Source: Acanthaster planci
Lineage: Eukaryota > Echinodermata > Asteroidea > Valvatida > Acanthasteridae
Assembly (NCBI RefSeq): GCF_001949145.1
Contig: NW_019091425.1
Coordinates: 654,575 to 718,574, forward strand
Reading direction: 5' to 3'
DNA length: 64,000 nucleotides
Shown: one piece after another, positions 1-20,646 of the stretch
Layout: every line of letters begins with the position of its first letter
How positions within the stretch are numbered: the stretch's first letter is position 1
Made by a program: the position numbers and the translations under genes
The notes under the pieces: generated by a model
Database searches by the model: none
The model's input: only the letters and a program-made list of their open reading frames with translations
Told to the model about the DNA's origin: nothing

Positions 1-234
1 TCCGAATGGAAATATATTTACCAATCAGCATGCCTGTTCTGGTTGACAATCTATATCTAGCGCTCGCCTCTTTTGTTTACCAATAATTCAACTCTATAGC
101 ATACGGTTTCCGAAGTGGAAACCAGTCTGCAAGCGCGCCCGCTGAAGATTGATCTAGCTGGTTGGCACCAGTTTGAACGTTTGTAGGACGATTCAGAGTG
201 GCCTTTAAATCCAATTCCATCCAAGTAATTCAAG
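1..234 (+). promoter_or_regulatory. 5' flank and 5' UTR of the SNRPG gene
   Basis: This is the stretch between the left edge and the SNRPG start codon at 235. It must hold the 5' UTR and proximal promoter. I see no clear TATA box near the start codon and no other coding signal. The bases just before the ATG (tcaag) give a purine at -3. The transcription start cannot be placed from sequence alone. Confidence 0.4.
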
Positions 235-3200
235 ATGAGCAAAGCACATCCTCCCGAACTGAAAAAGTAAGATTATTTTTGAGACACCTGGGCTTATTTC
301 TACGCAGGCTGAAACAATTGATATTTTAGAGTTTTGACAACGCCGGTAGCTTTGTTGGCATGAGGCATCATGTGTGGAATGCTCTATGCTGTGTGTACTG
401 TACATTGAATTTTCATGTACATGTAGGCCTAGGCCTACTTCAAAAATACGATAAATCTTTCATATTAAATTTTATGGTATTTTTATGTGGAGAAATAAAC
501 GAGATTGATTGGTCGAAGTACTTGTACCCCAGAACCATGGGGTCTGATGTCCGCCCCCGCTCCCACGAACCCCACAGAAAACGAGCTTTTTTCGCCAGCC
601 TTTGCTTTATTATTAGTATATTACATGTATTAAAACTAGGCCTACGTGCCGTTTACACGGTTTAACAGGGCACAAACAGGGTTTTTATTCTGGCTGTGTA
701 CCCATAAAAATGCTGCTCCATTTCCCTAAAGAGTTCTGTGTAACCTAGCCCCACTAGGTGTGACACGGACTCTCACTCCCGATCCATCCTTAGCCACACA
801 TCCGTTACGCAATTTCGTGTCAGCGTATTGAACATTTCGGCGCACCCACTTATCATCGTTGGCGCAATTTCTTTTGCACACGAACATGATTCTTGACCTT
901 TCCGCTTTCTAAAAACCATTTATTGAATGATTTCTTTCACGTTATTCAGGTATTTTCTAGTCTTTTTGCCTTTATCCATTCCATGTAACAGGCTCGCTAG
1001 ATTGGGAGTGAGAGTCCGTGCCACAGTAGTGGGGCTATGTGTAACCTAGCTGACCTACCTTCGTACCGAGTGCCAAGAAAAAAATGGGCCAAAACCATGA
1101 GGGTCCCGTTTTCAAAAAAAAGTCGGAAATAGATCCTAGGCCTATTTCCCGATTAGTGCCCAAGAGTCGTGCGGTTCACATGTGTACTTGCGAACACGAG
1201 CTGCAATCAAATGGTTGACTATGGCTCACCACTTTCCACATAGGCCAGTGTCCACCGCATGCTTCGCCCACAACCATTTTTATCATGTCTGCCTCTATAT
1301 GTATTCAACACTAGCATGACTAGCTCTGTGGTGCATATTTAGCATCATAATTCCCATACGCGGAAAGAGTTCAATACACGAACATCGCTGTTTTTACCTA
1401 CAGTCGTACCTCTGCCACGTTGGCCATCAGAAAGCTACATGTATAACATGCCCGAAAGAAGTCAAATTTAGCAGAGAAAATATTGAAGCAATTTACCGCT
1501 CCCCCCAGAAAAAGCCTACTATTTCAGACAAGTCCCGTAGGGTTGCGCCTGGGTGTCAAGAGGTTTCCATGTATAGAACTCTTTCTCCAGAAAATGTTTG
1601 TAAAATGTGTTGTAAATATTCTGCTGGCCCATTGTAATAGCTGGGACATCACATGGCCATTTTAACCCTAACCGCCAAGCATATTGTTTGGCTTGCAGTA
1701 CTCAGTACTACAAAATACTAAGTAGTAGCCTTAGACTGAAGGACCTAGCACTTCAGATTAATTCTTCTGGCTAGGTTACTTCCATTGTTACTCGTACAGA
1801 GAACAATAAAGCCATGTGTTCATAGTGCCACAGCACTGTATGGTACATTGTCTTTTCTATTGTATTTTATGGCTTCAGAGAACAATACGGTCATGTCCTC
1901 TTACAAGTGACAGCGCTGATTACTACATTTTACTACAAGTAGTAATTTGTAGTATTATGTAGGGTTAAGGCCAAGGTTTTGGTGTCGGGGGGGTCACACT
2001 GGATAAACCTGGAATTAAAAAAATACTTTTCATGAGAAGTAATATACATTGTCTTTGTTATTTGCAGGTTCATGGACAAGAAGTTATCGTGTAAGTGTTT
2101 CAACAAACAGTGTTTCCTTTGAATTATAACAAGATATTTGGAAGCTCAAAATGCTTTTTTTATGAAGTTTACTGAACACCAATTTCAGCAACGTACAGAA
2201 GGGAATTAAATCCCTTGACATACCAACCCTCAACAAATTACAAGTGATTTTTTTTCCATGTTCATCATATTCAGTAAAGCTGAACGGCAACCGTAGGGTG
2301 ACAGGCACTCTGCGAGGTTTCGATCCCTTCATGAATCTTGTCATGGACGAGACTGTTGAAAATCTTCCCAGTGGGGAGAAATTTGACATTGGCATGGTGG
2401 TAAGTTTGCACCAATCACAATCAGATGCAGCTGCACTCTGTTGTCCATTGCCTTAACCACTTCCTGCCGGGTGGAGTTTGCGCATGCAGGACGCGTTGCT
2501 GGGCAGTTTTTCATGATTTTCCGTTTTCAAATTCTTCAAAAATTCATATATCTTCATTTACTGGAAACTTACACCCACATAAATGACTGTCTGGTGGCTA
2601 CTCTAATATGAAAGGCAACGTCCATTGATGCCAATGGTACACTGTTTCAAAACAATGGCAAATTAACTCCGTTAATGCCAGCACTCTGTGCTGACAGTGT
2701 ATGAAAATTTTTGGCAATTCCCAGCAGCTCAGTCTTTTGTTCCAAGTACAGTCTCTTGTTACAAGGCCCAGTTCCTTTGTGCCGATTTTGGTTACAACGT
2801 CTCCAGTACTGGGCTCCCCAGTGTAGCAGCAATGAATTTTTTTTGACCCACTTTTTCTGCAGCTTCACATTCTTTTTCAGTGTATGGAAATTATCTGGCC
2901 TCCGGTTTTGGTTAAAAGTGCAAGTTATCAAATATTAAAAATTAATCACTGCTTTCCTGGACAACTGATGGCACCGTTGCTGTAATGTCATCCAGGGAAG
3001 ACATGGTTCAGTGTATAGGTTTTCTGTTCAAATTGTGAACCCCAAATCAACTCAAAACATATGAGAATGGGTTGCATGCTTGCTTATTTCTAAGAAACTT
3101 GAAGCTAGCAAAAACCATAAAAACTTCAGCAGTTTTTGTTCACAAACCAATGTATCATTGAGATTGTTTTCCTGGGGTGACATCACAGTTTATCTCACAA

Positions 3201-3644
3201 GTAAACCAAAAAGGCAACGAAATACCCTTTAAAACAGTAAAACAAAAACTGAAAATGAGGTTAACCGAGATGTAAAGGTGCATTTTAAAGGTTTGTATGA
3301 AAAATTTGGCATTGTAGGTACCCTTTAAGAAAATCCTGTGGACATCAATTTCAGTGCTACAATGCCTTACTGGGAGCATTTTGATCGAAGGAATAATACC
3401 TTGGGACAACATTAAGGGCTTATTTAGAAGTTTTGCACTGAACACTGCATGTGTTGAACACTTGACCCCTTTCAATTGCAACAACCCAATTCCTTCAGAT
3501 ATGAATTTGTATGTGCAGAATTGTAGAAATAGAGGTTAGAAGTGAAATGGGAAATGGAGATGTATTGGAAATGTTTTGATTTTTTTCTTTCAGGTAATCA
3601 GAGGAAACAGCATCATTCTTCTAGAGGTACTGGAGAGAATATAG
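235..3644 (+). CDS. SNRPG: small nuclear ribonucleoprotein G (Sm protein G), 4 exons, complete
   Basis: Coding exons are 235-266, 2068-2090, 2275-2399 and 3594-3644 (231 nt, 76 aa plus stop), all with GT-AG introns and consistent phases. The product starts [17 protein letters not shown], then has the Sm1 motif around [20 protein letters not shown] and the Sm2 motif around [15 protein letters not shown] at the C terminus. Length and sequence match the Sm-G family almost throughout (human SmG is also 76 aa). By family knowledge, SmG is one of seven Sm proteins that form the heptameric ring on U1, U2, U4 and U5 snRNAs in spliceosomal snRNPs. The first intron is about 1.8 kb and holds a Mutator-like MITE; the third is about 1.2 kb and holds a piggyBac-like repeat. 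The centractin gene follows on the same strand. No frameshift or missing residue is seen. Confidence 0.97.
746..1037. mobile_element. Mutator-like MITE with 9-bp target-site duplication, in SNRPG intron 1
   Basis: A 292-bp non-coding element is bounded by inverted repeats of about 35 bp. The left end begins TAGCCCCACTA and contains CACGGACTCTCACTCCC. The right end is its inverted counterpart and ends TAGTGGGGCTA. The 9-bp word TGTGTAACC lies immediately outside both ends (737-745 and 1038-1046) as an exact direct repeat. A 9-bp duplication with long inverted repeats is characteristic of Mutator (MULE) elements. There is no transposase, so it is non-autonomous. Confidence 0.8.
2453..2945 (+). 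mobile_element. piggyBac-like non-autonomous element, diverged copy, in SNRPG intron 3
   Basis: The left end is TTAA followed by CCACTTCCTGCCGGG. Much of the interior aligns by eye with the element at 58077-58664 in the opposite orientation. Shared parts include the words ttcaaaaattcat and cagtctcttgttacaaggccc (ctgtaacaaaagac on the other copy), plus a cagcagctcagtcttttgttc-type block. The right end is not clear. A TTAA occurs at 2942-2945 but lacks the GGCAGGAAA end seen in the other copy, so the right boundary is approximate. Confidence 0.5.
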
Positions 3645-4459
3645 CGTTTTGCCATGGGCAGCTCTGATCCTAAAAAGAACAATGTTTGTCCCCAGTCTTT
3701 AAAAACATCTGACTGGAAGGTGAAGCCTGGAACTTTGGGACAAGAGCAACAGTTACCGATGCCTTGAAACTGATTGATGCTCTTTGAAGATTGTTGGAGT
3801 CATTCAAATGTCGTTTGGAGGCTTTTATTCAGTGACTGCATCTTTAGTTACTTTAGCCACATGTACAGTACATGAACATTTCCTTGGTGCAGTGCACAAG
3901 GCCTGTTTGGTAATATGTCTACCATATGAACTCCATGTTGCAAGAATGGGGTAAACGAAATGGTCTCAGAAATCTATTTTAGAAAACGGAAACTAATGTA
4001 TATCTGTAACTCTAACCTCTTCAGATCCTTTAGAATCCACATGAATGAATTTGAAGGATTTGGTAGATATTAGGGAGCTTTTGTCAGAAATGGAATTTGA
4101 TACCCCATAAATATTGAACCACAAAGGATATAGTCTTTGATCTCCTGCACAGTGGAAGATATTGGTTGTGTGGAAAGTTTCCAGTGGAAAATTGTGAGTT
4201 TTTTATTTGCTATGAAGAATATTGACTCAAGTTCTCAACTACAAGTACTTTTGTTATGTCGTCATTGAGTTAGCCACAAACGGTATCTCTTTCAAGTTGA
4301 CCCTTTAATACGTCTGTAGTAAATTTTTCATTGTAAATAATTTTTTTGAAGTGTCTGTCGCTGGCTTGCTTGTAATTCTGTAAAGTAGTACAAGTGTTGA
4401 AGTAGTGCCATACAATGATTTAGGTTGGGATGGGATGGGAGTGTGTGGAGCTGAATAAA
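3645..4459 (+). other. SNRPG 3' UTR with candidate polyadenylation signal
   Basis: After the SNRPG stop at 3644, the first well-placed AATAAA is at 4454-4459 in the context ctgaataaaaac. This would give a 3' UTR of roughly 830 nt. No competing coding exon is seen in this stretch. Other AT-rich signals lie further on (near 4733), so the actual cleavage site is uncertain. Confidence 0.35.
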
Positions 4460-5418
4460 AACAAGGCTCTGAACTTTTTATGACCAACAGAAATTGTCCA
4501 TTCTACCTGCACTGTAATCCATGAACATGTATTTTGATTTTGAATACCTGGTAGTGTGCCATGGTCTATGTTCTCTTCAATGAGATGCTTCAAAGCTGAA
4601 GCATTTTATAAATCATATCCGTATTATGAACCTTTTAAGGGCAGGGTCTTGTGAGGGATGGTAGTAACCCGTGGTCCTTCCAGTTTTAAGATGCCCTTTT
4701 CTGATTTTAAATGGTCGAGACAATCATTCCAAATAAAAAGTTTGTTCCTTTTTTTATTTAGAACGCGGTAGTGCAATGTTACTTTATTTTTAAAGGATTT
4801 AGTTCTGAGGGGCTTGGTGTTCAAGACATCAGTATTAATCATTGGATTTGGACCTGTGGGGTTTTAAAATGGTTTTTAAGAATTCTTCAAGGTTCATTGA
4901 ATTCTAGATTAAATTGCAGAATTTTGGGGCGTTTTGGTGTGGTTTTGGGTTAATGTTATGGGTACCCTGAAGTTACCAACAGTCTCATCTTCATTATGTC
5001 ATTTAACGAAGGGGCCAAAATGGTTGTGATCATCCGAAAAAAAAAATCTTGTTTTGGTGTGGTGTTGGAGTGTGATCCTTATGCAGAAATGATTACGCGT
5101 TTTGATTTTTGACAGAAAAAACATGTAATTTATCATGGGTATGGTATAGGGGGCAGGGTCTCGGACGTCCACATGACCAAAAAATTGACACTTCAATGCA
5201 GAGGGCGCCATTTATATTAGCGGTTTGCAACACTAGCAATGCAAAGTTGTACCGATGCCCGGACTCCCACTATGGATTCCAAGTGGAAACTGAAGCTCGG
5301 CATCAGACTAAATGAATAGAGGCAGTTTTGGGGGATTGTCCATCCAGCGCGGTGATAAGGCGAACCTACACGGAACGGCTGCTAGAATTTGGGTAAATCA
5401 AGCCCAGATTTTACGGTG
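4460..5418. other. intergenic segment between SNRPG and centractin; centractin promoter side
   Basis: About 960 bp with no coding exon that I can support. It must contain the promoter and 5' UTR of the centractin gene that starts at 5419. The part from about 5220 on is more GC-rich than the sequence before it. I see no TATA box in a convincing place. Short open frames here have no family resemblance. Confidence 0.4.
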
Positions 5419-14862
<9,444 letters not shown>

Positions 14863-15008
14863 AGCATCAGGCAATATTGGTCATGTAGTCTCGAGAACAA
14901 CAGTAACCATGTCACTTGTACTAGTGGAAATTCTTCTTAAGTTGCAGCTTTCTACTTTTGTTTGTAAGCCACAGAAACTGGGGATAGGGATGGAAATTGT
15001 TAAACTAC

Positions 15009-15014
15009 AATAAA
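15009..15014 (+). terminator. candidate polyadenylation signal of the centractin gene
   Basis: AATAAA occurs in the context ctacaataaatttgtc, about 150 nt after the centractin stop codon. It is the first canonical signal downstream. Later signals (for example near 18726 and 18783) would imply a much longer 3' UTR, and sequence alone cannot decide between them. Confidence 0.3.
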
Positions 15015-18000
15015 TTTGTCAAAATTGCTGATTGCAGAATTTTTTATCCGGATTTTTCTGATTTCAGGAGTTTTCAAACGATCTCTTTCAAAATCATGAA
15101 GGTGTTTTTCCCATATAAAAGTTGGTACGTTAAGGCAAACACAAATGTGTGCCATGTGTATTTCCCACGGATGAATGCAGAACCAATTTTTTTTTTCCCG
15201 GGCGTCATTTTTGTGTGTGTACCCTTTGTTATGGTCTTTTTTTGAGGGGTGAGGCTAAATATGGGACTTTGTAACACGCTTTGGGAGAAAAAAAAAATGA
15301 AATGGAAAAAAGAAAAATGTGCTCGCATTATCGTTTGTAAAAGTGAAAGCAATTTGCCTCTTTTTGTGGGGTGGGGGTATATTGACTCCCCCATTTCCAC
15401 CAGTGGTATTTCCAAGTTGTGTGCTGAGAATTTAGTCATGTACAAAGGGTACTTAAACATGTTTTAAGGAGTTGTGCCTCAACGTGAAAGTTCCTTGGAT
15501 TTTAATAATACATTACCATTAAAAAAGTTACAGCTTCTTTTGGTTACTGTCATGGAGTGTCTTAGAAATGGAACATTCTGGTTCCGAGTAGAAAGCTTGT
15601 GGTTAAACCCTAAACTTGAATCTATTCTTCAGGGAACAACTCGAACGTTGGAAACGTTCACATTCTGTTTGGCCATTTGCATCGAAACACCTGCATTCCA
15701 TTGGAGTGTTCCCGTGCTTTTTTGCATAGACTGTTCTGAAGCAGCGTTCCAACAGGAATGCTGTGTTCCCTGTGGAATGGCCACCCGTTCCAGATTGAAA
15801 GCATGGCATTCCAAAGGCAATGTTTCGACCGTTCTGGATTATGAGATGTTCGCTTAGTGACATTGAGCAGTTTTCCCAGGCAGAATGGTCTGACAGAAAA
15901 TACGTTCTGGGTAGAATTTGATTTCTTGGGGGAGAACTTTGGAAAGCTTGTTTTGCATTTTACTTGCCAGTTTACATATTTTGAGAAGGATGTATATTTC
16001 CTAATACAAAGATATTAGGAGTGGTGATGAAATCCATGAAGTTGTGAACATTCTGTTCGGAAAATTTGTAGTCATTTGCCAAGAAACCAATTCTGTTTAC
16101 AAAGAAACTTACTTTTCTAGATCCTTCCAAATGCAGCATGAAGCTTTGGAAGAATTTTAAGGGCAAGGAAGATGGATCCACATCATTTCATATCATAAGG
16201 GACTTGATGTCCCTTGAAGATTGAAATATAATTGGATCCTTCCATAGAGCTATATCAAATAGACCTTTTGCCATGAAATGTGCAAATTAGACCGGTGCAT
16301 GCATGCTACTACTGCTGGTTGGCAAGCACGTCTGTCAACACTATCGGCAGTGTAGGAGAAATGCTACAACCATAAACCTGGCGCATTGAGGGTCAATCAG
16401 CCTTCGTCTGATACCTCGGCACGCTTCTCTCAAAACTAAAGAAAGTTTCCATTTTCTCAAGGTTGGAAAGTAACAATTCCTTGTCTTTAAGTGTGGCACT
16501 CATGTCAGACTAGTACAGAAATGACGTTATGTGCTCATAGTTGCCAGCGCATGGAGATTTGTATTGTTACGTCATAGATTCAAGCAACTTTGCCTACCAG
16601 CAGTAAATGCACATGAGCCTGCCTTATTTGCATATTTAACGGGAAAGGTCCATTACAAGTGCTAACTTGTCGGTCCCCACACAGAAAAGTTTAAATGCCT
16701 CCTGAGTGCAGACAGTTTGAATTCATGTGCATATTTGTAGCACATAATGTGATACGATGGAAGGAATTCCACAAGATGTAGTGAAATGAAATGCACGCAA
16801 GTACAACATACACAAATAATGTTGTAGTGTATAATGTATTAGAAAGCCTTTGCAAAGTTCATCTGCAGCACAGAATGCATACATGTGCATTGTTTACACA
16901 CAGCAAAATGAATCGCTCATTTACCAATTGTGTATTGAGGTTTTTGGTGCATCAGCTTTGTTGACTCATTTTTTTTAAGGATGTAGACGCAGATGTGCAA
17001 ATAGTTGTACAAACTTTTGAGTTTTTCCCATAGGTTTTGTGCACAAACATGGATGCGCCCAGCAGGCTTTACTTTGCAAAGCGTGTTAGCACTCTGGTAA
17101 TGTAATACAGCTCTGCGGTTGCTTCAGGGCTCTTTGCAAAATGCTGTGAGACTTCAGAGTAATTTCTTCAGTTGCAACCTATATTGAGATTCTTAGGTTT
17201 TACATTATTTGTTATTACATTCACGTGAGATGCCGTACTTGGTGGCATACATGTATTTGCATTCCCATTCATTTTTTTTTACATTTACAAATTATTTGTT
17301 TTGCTTTTTCATCATTTAAGAAATTTAGCACTAGTTAAGAAATGCTTACAAAGAAAAAAAACCCCAAAACTCATAATTTTGTCAAAATTTCTTCCTTTTA
17401 TAATCGTTGGCGAGCATAAATATGAGTAGGTCTGCAGAATTGGAGACAGATTTAGGGTTGAAATTTTAGTGTGGTCATAGAGAAAAAGTGTATCGTAGAA
17501 CTGTAGCAACAGAAAGCGTGGTTCAACTATGTAACTGTAAATATTGGTCAGTGTGTAGTTATCATAGAAGCTTGCGGCAGAATTTTGGAATTCCAAATTA
17601 ATTTATGATGTATCTCAACAATACGGTTGAGGATTTCAGTTAGAGCCAAGCCATAAAGCAATGTGTTTGGGGTGGCATACAGGGGACCCCTTCATGTTAA
17701 AACATGGGTTTTGTTGCTGAGCAGGAGGGACCCTCTTTCTTTTCTGGTGTTTTCCTAAATGCTAAGCTGGTGTTGTACTTCTCCGTATTTGGCATAAGGG
17801 TTGACTTATGCTCTAACCCTCACCCTCCCAGAAATGAGATTATAGGATTCTTGTGATCTTGTGAGCTATCCAATTGAAATGATTCACAATACATGTAGTG
17901 TTTCCAAAATGCTTACCTCCCCCCCCAAAGTTTTTTTCTGACTTGTGAGTCAAAGTTGGTAAACAACATGTTACCAGCTACTGTGCTTTGGAGATTAAGT

Positions 18001-18890
18001 GCATTGTGTAAAAAGATCGATGCAGGTCGATTTGAAGCAGGTTTAGAATTATCATTGTTTCCCCCATGTAGTGACAGTAAATGGGAAGTTGCAAGATTTG
18101 GTTGTGAAAGCGTAGACAAGGTACGATGATTTAATTGTGGCACAGAGACAACTTTTTCCCACAGTGCTGAGCACACAATTTGATTTGGGCCCCCCTAGCA
18201 ACAGTGTAGCTGTAAAGTGAAATGTCCAATATTCTCAACTCGTCTGTTCTTAAGCCATGAGCTTTTCAAGGGAACTAGGCGGACCAAGACAAACATGTAC
18301 CTCGGGCTTTGTTCATCCTCAGTTCCCCGTGATTGGTCTCTTTTTTTTTTTCTTTACTGGTATGTAGCTTATGATGCATTGTGGGGAAAAAAAACAGTTC
18401 CCTTGGAATTTCTCAAACAGCAGCTCATGAAGAAAGAATGTAATCATACAGTTGTTAAAACTTAGAAATGCAAAAAACTACTGTCGAGCGCCGTTTCTCA
18501 AGCAGTTAAATTTACTCTTTCATCTACTTTTTTTTTCAACCCAGTGGTTTTCATTTTAAAAAAAAGGTCAAAATTCTGTTCCAAGACAAACTTTGGGTTA
18601 TGTAAATCTGTATGTAGTTAAACTCTTGGAAGAACAATATAACTGCAAAGTATCCACGACCAGTTTGCTTTATTTGACCCTAGCAATTCCATTGTCAAGA
18701 CATCGGTCAATATTAAAAGTGTTCTTAATAAACCTGTAATGCATGCACATGTAATATCTCTGTACAGTATTATGTGCAAGAAATAATAAATGACGCTCAT
18801 TTGCTCTTTCAGGGTAAAAGTTTTGAATTTGTTTCATTTTATACATTAAAAAGTATTCACTTCACTTTGCTCCACGGATAAATACATCAG
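15015..18890. other. intergenic / possible extended 3' UTR, no gene seen
   Basis: Nearly 3.9 kb with no exon I can support. Composition is AT-rich, with homopolymer runs and many TACATGTA words. A segment at about 15560-15860 is unusually rich in GTTCC/GGAAC words and is open in several frames, but it shows no protein family resemblance. The segment could be 3' UTR of either converging gene (centractin from the left, MOGS from the right) or spacer. Confidence 0.4.
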
Positions 18891-19040
18891 GGGAGTCAGG
18901 TAGGCAAAGTGGTTCTTTCCTCGCTTTCCACATCTGTGGGACAGGGTTTCCAATCCTGGCCTGCTCCACAATGTGGATTGGGTTTTCAGTCCCTTCCTGA
19001 TTCTGAAGGTTTTATTCAGAATATTCCTACTTTTCATTGT
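18891..19040 (+). mobile_element. tRNA-derived SINE, copy 1 (decayed)
   Basis: It contains the block gtggttctttcctcgc, followed by a damaged polymerase III B box (ggtttccaatcc). Then come the body words atgtggattgggttttcagtccc and ttcctga. The same order appears in copies at 35808-35965 (minus) and 39991-40148 (plus). The B box has an extra base, so this copy is probably inactive. Confidence 0.6.
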
Positions 19041-19273
19041 CTCTTTACAGGTTTCTTCAGGCTTACAAGCTGCAGTGCCTAGGGCACTTCTGAGGAATCC
19101 TGAATTTGTAAAGTCTGTCTGTTACCAGAAACTTTTTTCCTTAATTCTAAAAGAAATTCTTCAAGGAATACCCCCCTTTTGTGAATTAAATTTGAATAAA
19201 ACCTGGTACTGGAGTTCTTTAAATTCAAGGGAACGTAATTTGAATTCTCCATACTAAATATGCTGTTGCTATG

Positions 19274-19450
19274 CCTCATGATTCAGGGCAAGCTTTACAT
19301 AGTTACACCTTACACCAATAATCTGTTTTTAGTGGATAAGAAGGGCACAAAGGAACCAGTCCATTCCAGAGATTGTGGTCACTATGTAAAAGCTTGCCCC
19401 CAATCACGAGGTGTGGTCGCTATGTAAACGCTTGCCCCCAATCACGAGGT
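19274..19450. mobile_element. small fold-back element with an internal 38-bp tandem duplication
   Basis: The left end begins CCTCATGATTCAGGGCAAGC. The right end, reversed, reads CCTCGTGATTGGGGGCAAGC, and both continue into TTTACATAG, giving inverted repeats of about 30 bp. The right arm is present twice in tandem as two 38-bp units (about 19375-19450), each with aagcttgcccccaatcacgag or the close variant aacgcttgcccccaatc. No coding capacity and no clear target-site duplication. Confidence 0.55.
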
Positions 19451-20646
19451 TTACATGTAGCGGTATCTTTAATTTAGGGAATTTGAATTGGTCATAATGT
19501 GCAATCAGATAACTCAGTGTACCAAATTTTATTCAACTGTAACTCACAAAAGGTTTATTCTCACATGAAACCAAACTCAATTGAAATGCAGAATAAGGAA
19601 GTTAATGTAAATATTGTGTACATATATCAATAATTATGTGAACATGCACTCTGCATACACATCAGGAAATGTATGGACTGGTGCACTTGTGATTGCATTA
19701 GTTATTAAATTGATAATGTCTATTGCAAATTTGCCTGAGACATGATAAAAAAGCATCCAAGGACAATTTTGAACCATTTTGAATAGAAATTTCACAGTAT
19801 CATGTATACCTTTTCTAAATTATAAACCAAATGAAAGAAATACCCAAGGATTATGAAAACAAAAACCCAATGAAATACACCTAAATGAAATACAAAGTGA
19901 TTGCAATAATTTTTCTAATAGTGAACTGAGTATGACTAAAAATGACCCTTTTCTTCCATGTACAGTGTGCATGAATGACATAAATAGGTCCAAAAAGACA
20001 CCTAAGATGAGATACAGTACTATGGGCTTTCTCATCCAAAACCCCAAAGTAACTACAACATATACAGATATATTTGGCAACTCGTATTCTTGTCGCGATT
20101 ATTATTATTTACAGTACATGAGGGCAACATGGAACATGTACAAGGTACATGTAGAGTATAATTTTTTAAACAGTGTCCCTAAAAAATATGGGGTGGCCCA
20201 AAGCTTTAGTATGGGGTTACGACCCACTTAAAGACCCCCACTCTGTTTTGAGTTCAGGTCTACTGCATTTCTGGGCATCTCGGAGGTAAATGCTTTTCTT
20301 TAAAAAGGTAACTTTTGAAATTCACAGACACTTATTTCACCAAGATGTCATGAAGGGTGACACTTTCTAGAATTTTACTTTTACACCCTGAATTTTAAAC
20401 TTGGTGGCCAGGTTTTAAAAGCCTGGTGGCTACTTTAAAACATAGTGGGAGACAAGCAAAACTCTGTAGGCTGCAAGGCTACTTCTGGAGAACACCGACT
20501 GTATTTTTCACATAGGGGACAGAAATTTCATAGGATGAGTTGCTCTTAGAAAATGGCCATTCTAATTTCATCAAAACTGTAGATGGACTGAGAACATGTA
20601 CTTTTATAATCCTAGGAAAGAATCTTATCTCCATGAAACACTTTAT
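19451..20646 (-). other. MOGS 3' flank, possible 3' UTR
   Basis: About 1.2 kb downstream of the MOGS stop codon. TTTATT on the plus strand (AATAAA on the minus strand) occurs near 19529 and 19551 and could mark polyadenylation, implying a 3' UTR of about 1.1 kb. No other gene signal is seen. Confidence 0.3.

Noticed and set aside
15474-15863. GTTCC/GGAAC-rich segment open on both strands
   Set aside because: The repeated words explain the open frames, and I found no clear inverted repeat or protein similarity.
19375-19450. Two 38-bp direct repeats that could suggest a CRISPR-like array
   Set aside because: There are only two units in tandem with no spacers, in an animal genome, and they fit a duplicated arm of a fold-back element.
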